A DNA stretch of 64,000 nucleotides, from positions 111,363 to 175,362 of the forward strand of contig NZ_SDIF01000001.1 of the NCBI RefSeq assembly GCF_004122735.1, given 5' to 3'. This document shows, one piece after another, positions 28,092 through 36,784 of the stretch. The number at the start of each line of letters is the position of its first letter. Position 1 is the first letter of the stretch. The stretch is from Streptomyces sioyaensis. GTDB taxonomy: Bacteria > Actinomycetota > Actinomycetes > Streptomycetales > Streptomycetaceae. Under the pieces are notes generated by a model. That model saw nothing but the letters and a program-made list of their open reading frames with translations. It had not been told where the DNA came from and did no database searches. The translations under genes and the position numbers were made by a program.

Positions 28092-30806
28092 TCACGGAAG
28101 CCGGCGCAGGTAGGGGTCACGCGCATGGCGCGGCAGCAGGCGCACCCGGGCATCGACGACAGTGACGCCATCCGGCCTGGCGATCACCGGATTACATTCC
28201 GCCTCGGCAAGCTCGGGCAGGTCGTCCGCCATCCGGGAGAGGCGTGCCAGCAGGTCCTCCAAGGCCGCGATGTCGGCCGGGCTGCTGCCCCGGTAGCCGA
28301 ACAGCAGGGGCGTGTACCGGGGTGCGGTGACGAGTTCGTGCACATCGGTGTCGGTGAGCGGGGCAAGGCGCGCGGCGTGGTCGGCGAGCAGCTCGCTGAT
28401 GGTCCCGCCGAGGCCGAAGAGGAGCAGCGCTCCGAATACTTCGTCCTGGACGACTCCGGCCAGCAGCTCCGCGCCACTGGCAGCCATCGGCTGGACCAGA
28501 ACTTCGGTCATCGCGGTGCCGAGGCGGCGGGTCAGATCACGGTAGGCGGCCAGCACTTGAGACTCCCCGCGCAGTTCCAGGAGGACGGCGCCCCGCTCGC
28601 TCTTGTGAAGGAGCCCGGGCCCCTGTGCCTTGAGCACCGCCGCACCATCGGGCCCCGCCAGGCGTGCAGCAGCATCGACAGCCTCCCGCTCCGTGGTGAC
28701 GCATGCCTGCGGCAGCCGGGGGATGCCGTAGCAGCCGAGGAGCCGTGCAGTCTCACGCGCATCCAGCCAGCCGCCGACCGGATCCCGCGCGAGAAATGCC
28801 TCCACGAGGGCATGTGCACCCGGCCCGTCGATGCCTGCCGGCTCCACGCTCCTGCCCGGTGGCCTGGCCAGCCAGCGTGCCCGTTCAGCGGCATGGAACA
28901 GAGCCTGGGCCGCCGACTGGGGTTCGCCGTAGGAAGGCACCGCCGGACCGTCTTCCGTGCGCAGCAAGCGGACGCGCTCCGGCTGATCGAGCAGCGCCGC
29001 AACAAGCGGTACGCCGGGACGCCCCATGGGCGCTGATGTCGCCGCAGTGACGAGATCGGCACCGACAGCCGCGTTCAAAGCGGTCGGCACCAGTGCAACC
29101 AGGACGGCGTCCGCCGCTCCGGAGCGCGCAAGCCGGCCTACGCACTCGCTCAATTCCTGCGCGCTCACTTCCGGTGTGGTGTCGACCGGATTTCCGGCAC
29201 CGGCACCTGCCGGCAACAGGGCCAGCAGCTTCCCCCCGAGGTCCGACGGCAACTCGGGGACGGTCAGTCCCGCATCCACGCAGGCATCCGCAGCCAGCAC
29301 TCCGGCGCCCCCGGCGTTCGAGACCACGGCGACCCGCCCGCCCGCAGGAAGCGGCTGGGAGTGCAGCAGCGCCGCGGTGTCCAGCAGCTCACCAAGGGTG
29401 CGGGTGGCGGTCAGGCCGGCCTGGGTGAACAGTGCCCGGCGGGTCATGGTGGGGGTTGCCGCTGCCGCCGTGTGCGAGGCGGCAGCACGACGGCCTGCTT
29501 CCGAGCGCCCGGCATCGACCGTGAGCACCGGCATACGGCGGGCAACACGCCGCGCCGTACGGGAGAAGGCCTGAGGGTTCCCGAACGACTCCAGGTGCAG
29601 CAGCGCCAGTTCGGTCCTGCCGTCGCCCTCCCACCACTGCAGAAGATCGTTGCTGCTGACATCGCGTTTGTCACCGAGCGAGACGAAGCTGGAAATGCCG
29701 ATACCCAGGCGGGAGAGCCCGTCGAGAAGCGCGATGCCCACTCCGCCGGACTGCACCGCGACCCCCGCGGTACCCGGCACCGGCTTCGTCACGGCGAAGG
29801 TCGCGTCCATGCGAACGGACTCCTCCGTGTTGGCAATGCCCAGACAGTTGGGGCCGACCATCCGCATACCCCAGTGGCGGCATGCCTCGGTCAGCTCCGC
29901 GATCGCGCCGTCGTCCAGACCGGATGCCAGGACCACCAGCGCTCTGACTCCGGCCTTGCCGCACTGGACCACCGTGTCGCAGACAGCGGCAGCCGGTGTC
30001 GCGATGACGGCGAGGTCGGGCGGGTGAGGAAGGTCGGTGACGGATGCGTGGGCGGGGATGCGCAGCACGGCGTGCGCGTGCGGGTTCACTGCGTAGAGCG
30101 ACCCGTTGAAGTGGGCCTCACGCAGGTTGTGCAGTACGGCCCGGCCGGCCGAACCCGATCGGGTTCCGGCTCCGATCACCGCGAGGGAGCGGGGACGCAG
30201 AAGTGGCTGCAAGCTCGCGGTGCCGGCGGTGCGGCCCCGGTTGTCCACCGCTGCCAGATAACGTTCGCCCGGTTCGAGCCGGATGACCCCGCGTACCGTG
30301 GGTCCGTCGTACTGACGTGTGACGCGCAGGCCGAGGTCGGCGAAGACCTTATGGATGAGGTGGTTGTCGGCGAGCACATCGGCGGTGAAAGCGGAAACGC
30401 CGTTCTCGCGGGCGATGTGGACGAGGTGCTCCAGCATCAGAGTGCCGACGCCTCGGCGGTGGAAGTCGTCGGCGACCGCCAGGGCGATCTCGGCGGAGGT
30501 GGCGTCGTCGCCGAGCTCGTACTCGGCGACGCCGATGAGCCGGTCGCCCTGTACCGCCACCAGCGTGCGGTGGCCGGCTTCTGGGGGCGCGCAGAGCCGG
30601 TCGGCAGCCTGCTCGCCGGAGCGGCGGCTCACCACGAAGAACCGGCTGCGCAGACTGTCCTCGGACATGTCCCCGTAGAGCCGAAGCACCGGTCCACGAT
30701 CGTCCGGGCGCGCCGGACGGAGCCGGACCGTACTTCCATCGGACAGCAGTGCACAGACCTCTCGCGCACCGGAGGCTGTGTCCGTCATGGCGGTTCCATT
30801 CCTCAC
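28092..30806 (-). CDS. GNAT acetyltransferase fused to ADP-forming acetyl-CoA synthetase (Pat-like)
   Basis: The 904-residue protein joins a GNAT domain (about 25-180, VRLRPARPDDRGPVLRLYG and IALAVADDFHRRGVGTLMLEHLV) to the alpha and beta parts of an ADP-forming acyl-CoA synthetase. These are a CoA-binding fold (about 205-330, SLAVIGAGTRSGSAG), a ligase fold with the ASHT histidine block, and an ATP-grasp domain (about 690-904, AVLKAQGPGLLHKSERGAV and AECNPVI). Such fusions are lysine acetyltransferases that shut down acetyl-CoA synthetases; here GNAT is N-terminal, the reverse of Salmonella Pat. A GTG with GGGAG 5 bases before it starts the protein; an ATG six codons later is the alternative. 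Whether the synthetase half is active cannot be judged. Confidence 0.88.
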   Translation of the reverse strand: MRNGTAMTDTASGAREVCALLSDGSTVRLRPARPDDRGPVLRLYGDMSEDSLRSRFFVVSRRSGEQAADRLCAPPEAGHRTLVAVQGDRLIGVAEYELGDDATSAEIALAVADDFHRRGVGTLMLEHLVHIARENGVSAFTADVLADNHLIHKVFADLGLRVTRQYDGPTVRGVIRLEPGERYLAAVDNRGRTAGTASLQPLLRPRSLAVIGAGTRSGSAGRAVLHNLREAHFNGSLYAVNPHAHAVLRIPAHASVTDLPHPPDLAVIATPAAAVCDTVVQCGKAGVRALVVLASGLDDGAIAELTEACRHWGMRMVGPNCLGIANTEESVRMDATFAVTKPVPGTAGVAVQSGGVGIALLDGLSRLGIGISSFVSLGDKRDVSSNDLLQWWEGDGRTELALLHLESFGNPQAFSRTARRVARRMPVLTVDAGRSEAGRRAAASHTAAAATPTMTRRALFTQAGLTATRTLGELLDTAALLHSQPLPAGGRVAVVSNAGGAGVLAADACVDAGLTVPELPSDLGGKLLALLPAGAGAGNPVDTTPEVSAQELSECVGRLARSGAADAVLVALVPTALNAAVGADLVTAATSAPMGRPGVPLVAALLDQPERVRLLRTEDGPAVPSYGEPQSAAQALFHAAERARWLARPPGRSVEPAGIDGPGAHALVEAFLARDPVGGWLDARETARLLGCYGIPRLPQACVTTEREAVDAAARLAGPDGAAVLKAQGPGLLHKSERGAVLLELRGESQVLAAYRDLTRRLGTAMTEVLVQPMAASGAELLAGVVQDEVFGALLLFGLGGTISELLADHAARLAPLTDTDVHELVTAPRYTPLLFGYRGSSPADIAALEDLLARLSRMADDLPELAEAECNPVIARPDGVTVVDARVRLLPRHARDPYLRRLP

Positions 30807-30835
30807 GGCCTCTCCCTCTTACGATCCGTCCTCGT

Positions 30836-30848
30836 GGGCCATCGGCCC
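30836..30848. promoter_or_regulatory. Short DosR-box-like repeat upstream of the GNAT-synthetase gene
   Basis: GGGCCATCGGCCC is a perfect 5-3-5 inverted repeat, one base shorter in the spacer than the other boxes, 30 bases upstream of the GTG start. The shorter spacer weakens the case, although the same 13-base length occurs in the second box before the ligase operon. Confidence 0.4.
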
Positions 30849-30946
30849 GAGGACCGTCCGGTGCCGTCCGGAGGGACCGACGCTCTCCCGACGGCTCTGT
30901 GTGCCGGCCGCGCATCGTGCAGTTCTCCTCCCCCGTGAACGGGCCC

Positions 30947-31639
30947 CTACGGATGCTCGAAGTGGCGGCCCACCACCGGCCCTGTCCGTTCGGGATCCGC
31001 TCCTTTGAGGTCGAACGTCACATCCACGACCCCCTCGACCGCCCGCACCAGCCGTGCCGCCACGAAGAGGAGCGACTTGTTGCGGATCTGGCCGCTGAGC
31101 GTGACCACCCCATCGGTGACGCTGACCGACATCTCCTCTGCGGAATCGGAGAACAGCCGGTTCACGACCTCCGCACGTACCTCCGCTGCCAGGTCCTCGT
31201 CGGACCGGAGAAAGACCTTCAGCAGGTCCGAGCGGCTGACGATGCCCTGGAGCAGCCCTCCGCTGTCGACCACGGGAAGCCGCTTCACGGACTTGTACGC
31301 CATCGTCCGCGCCGCCTGCGCGAGGGAGTCGCCGGCTTGCACCGTGAGGGCGGGCGTAGTCATCAGCTCCCCCGCCGTCAGGGCGCCGGCCTTGCGCACC
31401 CCGTCCGATCGCCGCAGCTGTTCCATCCGGTCGGGGTTCGCTTCCCGGAGCTCCTCCTTGAGCAACAAATCGGCCTCGGAGACCACCCCGATCACCCGTC
31501 CTTCCCCCACAAGCACAGGCAGGGCGCTGACCTTCCACTGCTCCATCGTCTCGACGATCTCCTTGAAACGCGCCTCCTGACCGATAGCCACCACCGTCTG
31601 AGTCATCACATCGCTGACCGTGCACGGGGTGTGCTCCAT
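30947..31639 (-). CDS. CBS-pair protein with BON domain (paralogue A)
   Basis: The 230-residue protein has CBS motifs at about 8-63 (WKVSALPVLVGEGRVIGVVSEADLL) and 88-148 (KSVKRLPVVDSGGLLQGIVSRSDLLKVFLR) and a BON domain at about 150-215 (MSVSVTDGVVTLSGQIRNKSL). It is closely similar throughout to the protein encoded at 37409-38104, sharing RFKEIVETME-WKVSALPVL, LARAARTMA-like segments and KVFLRSD; the two are recent paralogues. GAGGAGG precedes the ATG. Two strong DosR-like boxes lie 80 and 167 bases upstream. CBS pairs usually sense adenylates, but no partner enzyme is evident. Confidence 0.88.
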   Translation of the reverse strand: MEHTPCTVSDVMTQTVVAIGQEARFKEIVETMEQWKVSALPVLVGEGRVIGVVSEADLLLKEELREANPDRMEQLRRSDGVRKAGALTAGELMTTPALTVQAGDSLAQAARTMAYKSVKRLPVVDSGGLLQGIVSRSDLLKVFLRSDEDLAAEVRAEVVNRLFSDSAEEMSVSVTDGVVTLSGQIRNKSLLFVAARLVRAVEGVVDVTFDLKGADPERTGPVVGRHFEHP

Positions 31640-31716
31640 GACGCCTCCTCGGTACGGACTGCCGTCGCGCGGCCGCTACGACACCTTCAGCTTGCGCGTG
31701 GCCGTCCGTGCCGGGC

Positions 31717-31734
31717 AGGGGCCGTCCGGCCCCT
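31717..31734. promoter_or_regulatory. 18-bp perfect palindrome with DosR-box-like core
   Basis: AGGGGCCGTCCGGCCCCT is an 8-2-8 perfect palindrome containing GGGCCGTCCGGCCC (31719-31732). It lies 78 bases upstream of CBS/BON paralogue A and is the most symmetrical site of the set. Confidence 0.6.
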
Positions 31735-31805
31735 TCGTCTGCTGATCGGCAACGTCGGTCGACGCAGTACGCCGTGCCACGCGCACTCCGTCCGCGCCAC
31801 CCGTT

Positions 31806-31819
31806 GGGCCGGTCGGCCC
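31806..31819. promoter_or_regulatory. Perfect DosR-box-like inverted repeat
   Basis: GGGCCGGTCGGCCC is a perfect 6-2-6 palindrome in the same divergent gap as the previous site, 87 bases away. A weaker third copy follows at 31826-31839. It is 90 bases from the start of the broken USP reading on the right. Confidence 0.6.
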
Positions 31820-31908
31820 GCGATGAGGCCCTGCGGCCCATCCCCTCGGCCGTGCACTCCGCGCAGCGTGGAGAGGCAAGGATGCTTTCGCTCCCCCGGA
31901 GGTACACG

Positions 31909-32312
31909 ATGACGCGCCCCGTGACCGTCGTGTGGACGGATCACCTGCGGGCCTGGCCGCCGCCGACTGGGGAGCGCGGGAGGCGCAGCTCAGGACGGAA
32001 TTGGCACGCCGTCCGGATGCCCGCGAACTCCCCCTCGTCGTCGACCACTTCAAGGAGCTCATCAAGGCAGCGGCCAACGATGACTTCCCACAGGACCCGG
32101 CCAGGCAACTGCAACGCGCCGGGCATGCCGTGAAGCACTTCGCCCGGGCCGAAATGCGACGGTTCGGGAACGACGAACTCGACAGCCCCGACCTGATCCG
32201 ATACAGCTCCGGACTCATCGCCCGGCTCGCCCCGGTGACGTACCGACAGTTCCTCGGGTACCCCGGACGGACCAGTCGGCAGGGCGTGGACACGGCATCG
32301 GATATGTACTGA
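31909..32312 (+). pseudogene. Broken USP start joined to unrelated sequence
   Basis: An ATG with CGGAGG 6 bases upstream begins MTRPVTV, the normal opening of a USP. One frame over, starting at 31932, the reading continues DGSPAGLAAADWGAREAQLR, the next USP segment, so a frameshift lies near 31930. After about 20 residues the similarity changes. The rest of that frame (to 32312) contains KHFARAEMRRFGNDELDSP, which resembles the C-terminal helix of the SpoIIAA-like protein at 4178-4924 (HFVRAEVRRFAYDELNDA). I read it as a deletion remnant that has lost most of the USP. A short functional product from the GTG at 31932 cannot be excluded. Confidence 0.6.
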
Positions 32313-32355
32313 ATGGACCACGACGCCGTCGGCCGCCGAACGAGGGGAGCGGGCC

Positions 32356-33843
32356 GTGTCGCCATCGGATGCCACCGCCCACCCGGCGAAGCCCGATCAA
32401 TTGTTTGACCGAGACGTGGAGTGGGCCGACCTGGTGGGCTTCGTATGCGACCCGCGTCCTGGGGCCACGCTCGGCCTGGTCTCCGGCCGGCGCCGGCAGG
32501 GCAAGACCTTTCTGCTGGAAGCCATTGCCAAGGCCGCTGACGGCTTCTACTTCGACGGGCATGCGGCGGCGGAGGCCGAGACCTTGCACCGCCTCGCCGA
32601 GCGTTTTGGGGAACATACTCGGGCGACGCATCCACCGCACTGGCAGCGATGGGAGGATGCGGTGGACGCGCTGCTGGCACTGGGCGATCAGCACCCGACC
32701 CCCGTGATCATCGACAACTTCCCCGACCTTGTGGGCCCGAGCCCGGCGCTGCCATCCGTCATTCACCGGGCCTACCGCCGTCTTCACCAGGTGCGTCGGC
32801 ACAATCGGGCCCGCCTCATCCTCAGCGGCGGGACTCCCTCCCTCATGCGGAGGCTCTTCTCCGGCCCGTCGTCCCTGCACCGGATCGCCTCGCTGGAGCT
32901 CCTGGTGCGACCGTTCGACTTCCGCGAAGCGGCGCGCTTCTGGGGCATCCGGTCCCCACAGCTTGCCGTGCAGGTACATGCCGTCGTGGGCGGCACTCCC
33001 GCCTATCGGGGGGACCTTGTGTGCGACGACGCCCCTGCCGGCCCGCATGACTTCGACGCATGGGTGTGCAGAACCGTCCTCAACCCCCGCGTCCCCCTGT
33101 TCTGGGAGGCGCGCAATCTGCTGGAGGAGGAGAACCACGCGGACCGGGCGCTGTCCCACTCCGCGCTGGTCGCGATCGCAGCAGGCCGCTCCACGCCCGG
33201 TGAGATCGCCGAATGCTTCGGAGCCCAGCTGACCGACGTCTCCCACGTCCTGGCCGTACTGCAGAACCGTGGGCTGTTGCACGCAGAGCCGGACGCGTTC
33301 CGGCCCGCACTGACCCGCTACCGCATCGCCGAGCCGCTGCTGGCCTTCGAGCATGCCGTCGCCTGGCCCCATCGCGCCGCGATCGAGCAGGGCGACACCG
33401 CCACCGTGTGGCAACACGCACGCGCCACGTTCGACTCCGCCGTGGCAGCCCCCCGCTTTGCCCAGATCTGCCGGGACTGGGCCACCGCCTACGCCGGTCC
33501 TGGCACCTTCGAAGGGGACCCCGAAACGGCCGTGCGCGGCGCTGTCTCCGGCCCTGTGGGGTCCACCCGGCTCGACGTGGACGTGGCGGTACGAGGGAAC
33601 GTGGACGGCCGGCCCGGAGCCCTGCTCTCGGTCGGTCTCGCCCGCTGGAACGAGACCATGGACATCCATCACCTGGAACGGCTGCGCCATATTCTGTCCG
33701 TCCTCAGCACGTCCGGCGAGGACGTCGGCGGGGCCGTGCCGGCGTGTTACAGCGGGGGCGGGTTCGGTCCGGAACTGCGGGCTGCGGAAGCCCGGGGCGA
33801 GGTTCTCCTGGTCGACGTCGACAGGCTGTACCACGGCGAGTGA
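32356..33843 (+). CDS. Archaeal-type AAA ATPase with C-terminal nuclease-like (DUF234) region
   Basis: The 495-residue protein fits the ATPase_2/DUF234 class of STAND-related ATPases. The P-loop is SGRRRQGKT (43-51), typical of the class. The Walker B strand reads PVIIDNFPDL, where an acidic residue usually follows the D (N here), and LILSGG is sensor 1. A winged-helix segment lies at about 275-335. The C-terminal region has STRLDVDVAV and LLSVGLARWN, where active family members have an ExD...(E/G)xK nuclease-like motif; the lysine is replaced by arginine and the neighbouring acid is missing. The role of the family is unknown. It follows the broken USP gene by 44 bases. Confidence 0.8.
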   Translation: MSPSDATAHPAKPDQLFDRDVEWADLVGFVCDPRPGATLGLVSGRRRQGKTFLLEAIAKAADGFYFDGHAAAEAETLHRLAERFGEHTRATHPPHWQRWEDAVDALLALGDQHPTPVIIDNFPDLVGPSPALPSVIHRAYRRLHQVRRHNRARLILSGGTPSLMRRLFSGPSSLHRIASLELLVRPFDFREAARFWGIRSPQLAVQVHAVVGGTPAYRGDLVCDDAPAGPHDFDAWVCRTVLNPRVPLFWEARNLLEEENHADRALSHSALVAIAAGRSTPGEIAECFGAQLTDVSHVLAVLQNRGLLHAEPDAFRPALTRYRIAEPLLAFEHAVAWPHRAAIEQGDTATVWQHARATFDSAVAAPRFAQICRDWATAYAGPGTFEGDPETAVRGAVSGPVGSTRLDVDVAVRGNVDGRPGALLSVGLARWNETMDIHHLERLRHILSVLSTSGEDVGGAVPACYSGGGFGPELRAAEARGEVLLVDVDRLYHGE

Positions 33844-33866
33844 CCGGCCGTCACGCGTTCAAGCGG

Positions 33867-34286
33867 TCAAGCGGTCGCACAGATGGTTTCGACGAAGTGC
33901 CCGACCTTCTTTTCTGCCAGGTGCCGGGCAAGGTCGGCTTCGCTGATCATGCCGACCAGCCGGTGGTCGTCGATGACCGGCAGCCGCCGGATCCGGTGCT
34001 CCTCCATGGCCTTCAGGACCTGTTCCGCTCCGGCGTCGGCACCGATGGTGACGGGCTTGCCCTGCGCGAGTTCACCAGCGGTCATGGTGTGCGGGTCCTT
34101 GCCCTTGGCGAGGCATTTGAGGACGATGTCGCGGTCGGTGATGATCCCGTGCAGGCGGTCGTCGGGGCCGCAGAGGGGCAGTGCGCCCACATCGAGCTCG
34201 CGCATCCGACGTGCCGCGTCCACCAGGGTCTCGCTCTCCTGAACACAGGTGGCACCACTGTGCATGATGTCGCGTGCGGTGGTCAT
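33867..34286 (-). CDS. CBS-pair protein
   Basis: The 139-residue protein is little more than a CBS pair: motif 1 (about 3-60, VGALPLCGPDDRLHGIITDRDIVLKCLAKG) and motif 2 (about 70-125, HRIRRLPVIDDHRLVGMISEADLARHL). It resembles Hrp1 (Rv2626c), a DosR-regulated CBS protein of M. tuberculosis that is among the most strongly induced under hypoxia. No BON domain is present. The ATG (MTTARDIM) has GAGGGAG upstream; the longer in-frame extension is low-complexity and not credible. A DosR-like box lies 41 bases upstream. It is convergent with the ATPase gene. Confidence 0.88.
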   Translation of the reverse strand: MTTARDIMHSGATCVQESETLVDAARRMRELDVGALPLCGPDDRLHGIITDRDIVLKCLAKGKDPHTMTAGELAQGKPVTIGADAGAEQVLKAMEEHRIRRLPVIDDHRLVGMISEADLARHLAEKKVGHFVETICATA

Positions 34287-34326
34287 GGCGGTGACTCCCT
34301 CAAGTTCGTCCGGTTGGGGCGGGCAC

Positions 34327-34340
34327 GGGGCTATGTCCCC
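34327..34340. promoter_or_regulatory. DosR-box-like site between the CBS gene and ftsH
   Basis: GGGGCTATGTCCCC fits GGG-N8-CCC with an inverted repeat GGGGC/TCCCC and is 41 bases from the CBS gene start. A weaker copy, GGGTCGAATGGGCC, lies at 34408-34421 nearer to ftsH. Both deviate from the best boxes. Confidence 0.4.
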
Positions 34341-34623
34341 TCGTGCGCCCGTGCGCCGCCCCGTGGGGCCTGGAATCAGTCTCCGGGGTGCGGGCCATAC
34401 ATGAAATGGGTCGAATGGGCCAGCCTCGGGTCGGGCGGCCACGGCGTCCGCCTGACTGCACGACCGGCCTCGCCCGCGGGGCGAGCGGGGCAGGACCCGT
34501 GCTGTCACATTTCGTGCGGCAGGTCAGGGGAATAGCGTGGAAGGGGGGACGCCCGCGGTAGCCTGCACCGGCCGTCCGGCGGAAGAGCCGCGTCGTGGGA
34601 GGCCTCGTCGAGGAGCCATCCAA

Positions 34624-36567
34624 ATGATCACAGCAGTCCGCCTACCAGGACGGCATCCGACGCGATCGGTCAAACCGGGGCCGCCACGCGAGCCGCCCAA
34701 GCCGCCGGCTTCGCAACCCAGGCCCACTTGGCGGACGTGGCTGCTGCCCGTCGTTCTGGTGATCGTGTTCCTGGTCCTCCTCATGCGCTCCCAGCCCTCG
34801 CCGGGGGTGTCGGTTTCGTACAGCCAATTCCTCGGCAAGGTGAACACGGGCCAGGTCAAGACGGTCGACATCGACGACAAGGGAGCTGTCGACGGAACCC
34901 TCGAAGACGGACGGAAATTCACCACCCAGATCCCCACCGCACTGGACAACAGCAGCCTTGAGCAACAATTGCGGTCCGAGAATGTGGACATCACCGCCTC
35001 CCACGGCGGCGGCAGCGGCCTGGGGACGCTGCTGGCATTCGTCCTGCCGCTGGTCCTTCTCGGTGCGCTGTTCCTGTGGACCGGACGGAGGGCCGCCCGC
35101 ACGCTGTCCGGGGGACTGAGCGGCATCGGACGGTCCCGGGCCAAAATCATCGAGGCCGAGCGGCCGACCACCCGCTTCGTCGACATCGCCGGATACGAGG
35201 GCGCCAAGCAGGAGATCAGCGAGGTCGTTGACTTCCTGCGCCACCCGGAGCGGTACGCACTGGCCGGAGCCAAGGGACCACGCGGAGTGCTCATGGTCGG
35301 GCCACCGGGCACCGGCAAGACGCTGCTGGCACGCGCCGTCGCCGGCGAGGCCGAGGTCCCCTTCCTGTCAGTGACCGGATCGGCGTTCGTGGAGATGTTC
35401 GTCGGGGTCGGCGCCTCCCGGGTCCGCGACCTCTTCGCCGACGCACGCAAACGTGCCCCCTCGATCATCTTCATCGATGAGATCGACGCCGTCGGCAGCC
35501 GCCGCGGCGGGGTGCGCCTGGGCGGCAACGACGAACGCGAGCAGACCCTCAACCAGCTCCTGGCCGAGATGGACGGCTTCGACCAGAGCAGCGGCATCGT
35601 GGTGCTCGCCGCGACCAACCGGCCCGAAGCCCTCGACACGGCGCTCCTGAGACCCGGACGCTTCGACCGGCATGTGACCGTCCCGCTGCCGAACCAGGCC
35701 GAGCGAGCGGCGATCCTGATCGTCCACGCCCGCGGCAAGACACTTGCACCCGACGTCGACTGGGACGTCGTGGCGCGAGCCACGCCCGGTTTCTCCGGAG
35801 CCGATCTCGCGAACCTCGTCAACGAGGCAGCCATCCACGCAGTCCGCGCGGGCGGCACCGTCATCTCCGCCCAGGACCTGGACTCCGCCCGCGACCGGGT
35901 TCTCCTCGGTCGGCGGGAAACCTCCAACGCCCTGCTTCCCGAAGAACGCCATGCGGTCGCCGTCCACGAGTCCGGGCATGCCCTCGTCGCGGCTCTGTGC
36001 GAGCACGCCGACCCGGTCGCGAAGGTGACCATCCTGCCCTCCGGACCGACCCTCGGCGCCACCGAGCAGCTCCCCGAAGCCGAACGCCACCTCTACAGTG
36101 AGGGCTATCTGAACGATCTGCTGACCGTCCGGCTCGGCGGCCGGGCCGCCGAACTCGTCGCCTTCGGCGAGGGCTCGACCGGCGCCGCCGACGACCTGGC
36201 CGGCGCCACCCAGATCGCCGGCCGCATGGTCCGCGATTTCGGCCTGTCCCCCGCCCTCGGCCCGGTCGGCTACGCCTCGGGCACCCCTCAACGCCTCGGC
36301 GGAGAGCCCCCCGAAGCAGCCCCGCAGCGGCCGTACTCCGAGCACACCCAGCGCATCGTCGACGAGGAGACCACCCGCCTCGTCCGGCAGGCCGAGAAAC
36401 GCGCCGTGGCCCTGCTGCGCGAACACCGCACGGCACTCGACGACCTCGCAAAGCGGCTCATCATCCACGAAACCATCGCCGGTTCCACCGTCCTGGACGT
36501 ACTACGAGGGCAGCCAACCGCTGATGACGATGCCACCACGGCGGGCGGCAACAGGACGCCGCGGTGA
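34624..36567 (+). CDS. ftsH: ATP-dependent membrane zinc protease FtsH (second-type copy)
   Basis: FtsH degrades membrane and short-lived cytosolic proteins. The 647-residue protein has a first membrane segment (about 38-55), an outside domain, a second membrane segment (about 134-153), an AAA domain with Walker A GPPGTGKT (226-233), Walker B IIFIDEID (281-288) and an arginine-finger region (LLRPGRFDRH), and the zinc site HESGH (448-452; the family usually has HEAGH). The ATG has GAGGAG 8 bases upstream. Streptomyces normally has a housekeeping ftsH elsewhere beside folE/hpt; no such genes are here, so this is probably an extra, stress-associated copy. It is convergent with hsp20. Confidence 0.95.
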   Translation: MITAVRLPGRHPTRSVKPGPPREPPKPPASQPRPTWRTWLLPVVLVIVFLVLLMRSQPSPGVSVSYSQFLGKVNTGQVKTVDIDDKGAVDGTLEDGRKFTTQIPTALDNSSLEQQLRSENVDITASHGGGSGLGTLLAFVLPLVLLGALFLWTGRRAARTLSGGLSGIGRSRAKIIEAERPTTRFVDIAGYEGAKQEISEVVDFLRHPERYALAGAKGPRGVLMVGPPGTGKTLLARAVAGEAEVPFLSVTGSAFVEMFVGVGASRVRDLFADARKRAPSIIFIDEIDAVGSRRGGVRLGGNDEREQTLNQLLAEMDGFDQSSGIVVLAATNRPEALDTALLRPGRFDRHVTVPLPNQAERAAILIVHARGKTLAPDVDWDVVARATPGFSGADLANLVNEAAIHAVRAGGTVISAQDLDSARDRVLLGRRETSNALLPEERHAVAVHESGHALVAALCEHADPVAKVTILPSGPTLGATEQLPEAERHLYSEGYLNDLLTVRLGGRAAELVAFGEGSTGAADDLAGATQIAGRMVRDFGLSPALGPVGYASGTPQRLGGEPPEAAPQRPYSEHTQRIVDEETTRLVRQAEKRAVALLREHRTALDDLAKRLIIHETIAGSTVLDVLRGQPTADDDATTAGGNRTPR

Positions 36568-36734
36568 GCCGCCGGGTAACAGCGCCGGCTTCGCGGCAGC
36601 TCGCAGATGGTGCGGGCCGCATGCTCGGCACACCGCGCCGTGTGGTGGAGAGGGTGCTGCCGCGGAGCCCGCTGCCGGCCTGTTGCCTCCGCACGGATCG
36701 AGGACGGTCGTACGCGGACGGTCCTTCGCGTTAC

Positions 36735-36762
36735 GGGGCGGATGCCGCAAGGCGCCCGCCCC
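36735..36762. terminator. Hairpin between convergent ftsH and hsp20
   Basis: GGGGCGG pairs with CCGCCCC, with an inner GCC/GGC pairing around a GCAA-type loop. It lies in the gap where ftsH and hsp20 converge, 168 bases after ftsH and 22 before the hsp20 stop, so it can end both transcripts. Confidence 0.6.
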
Positions 36763-36784
36763 ATACGGTGTTTCGACGGCAGTC

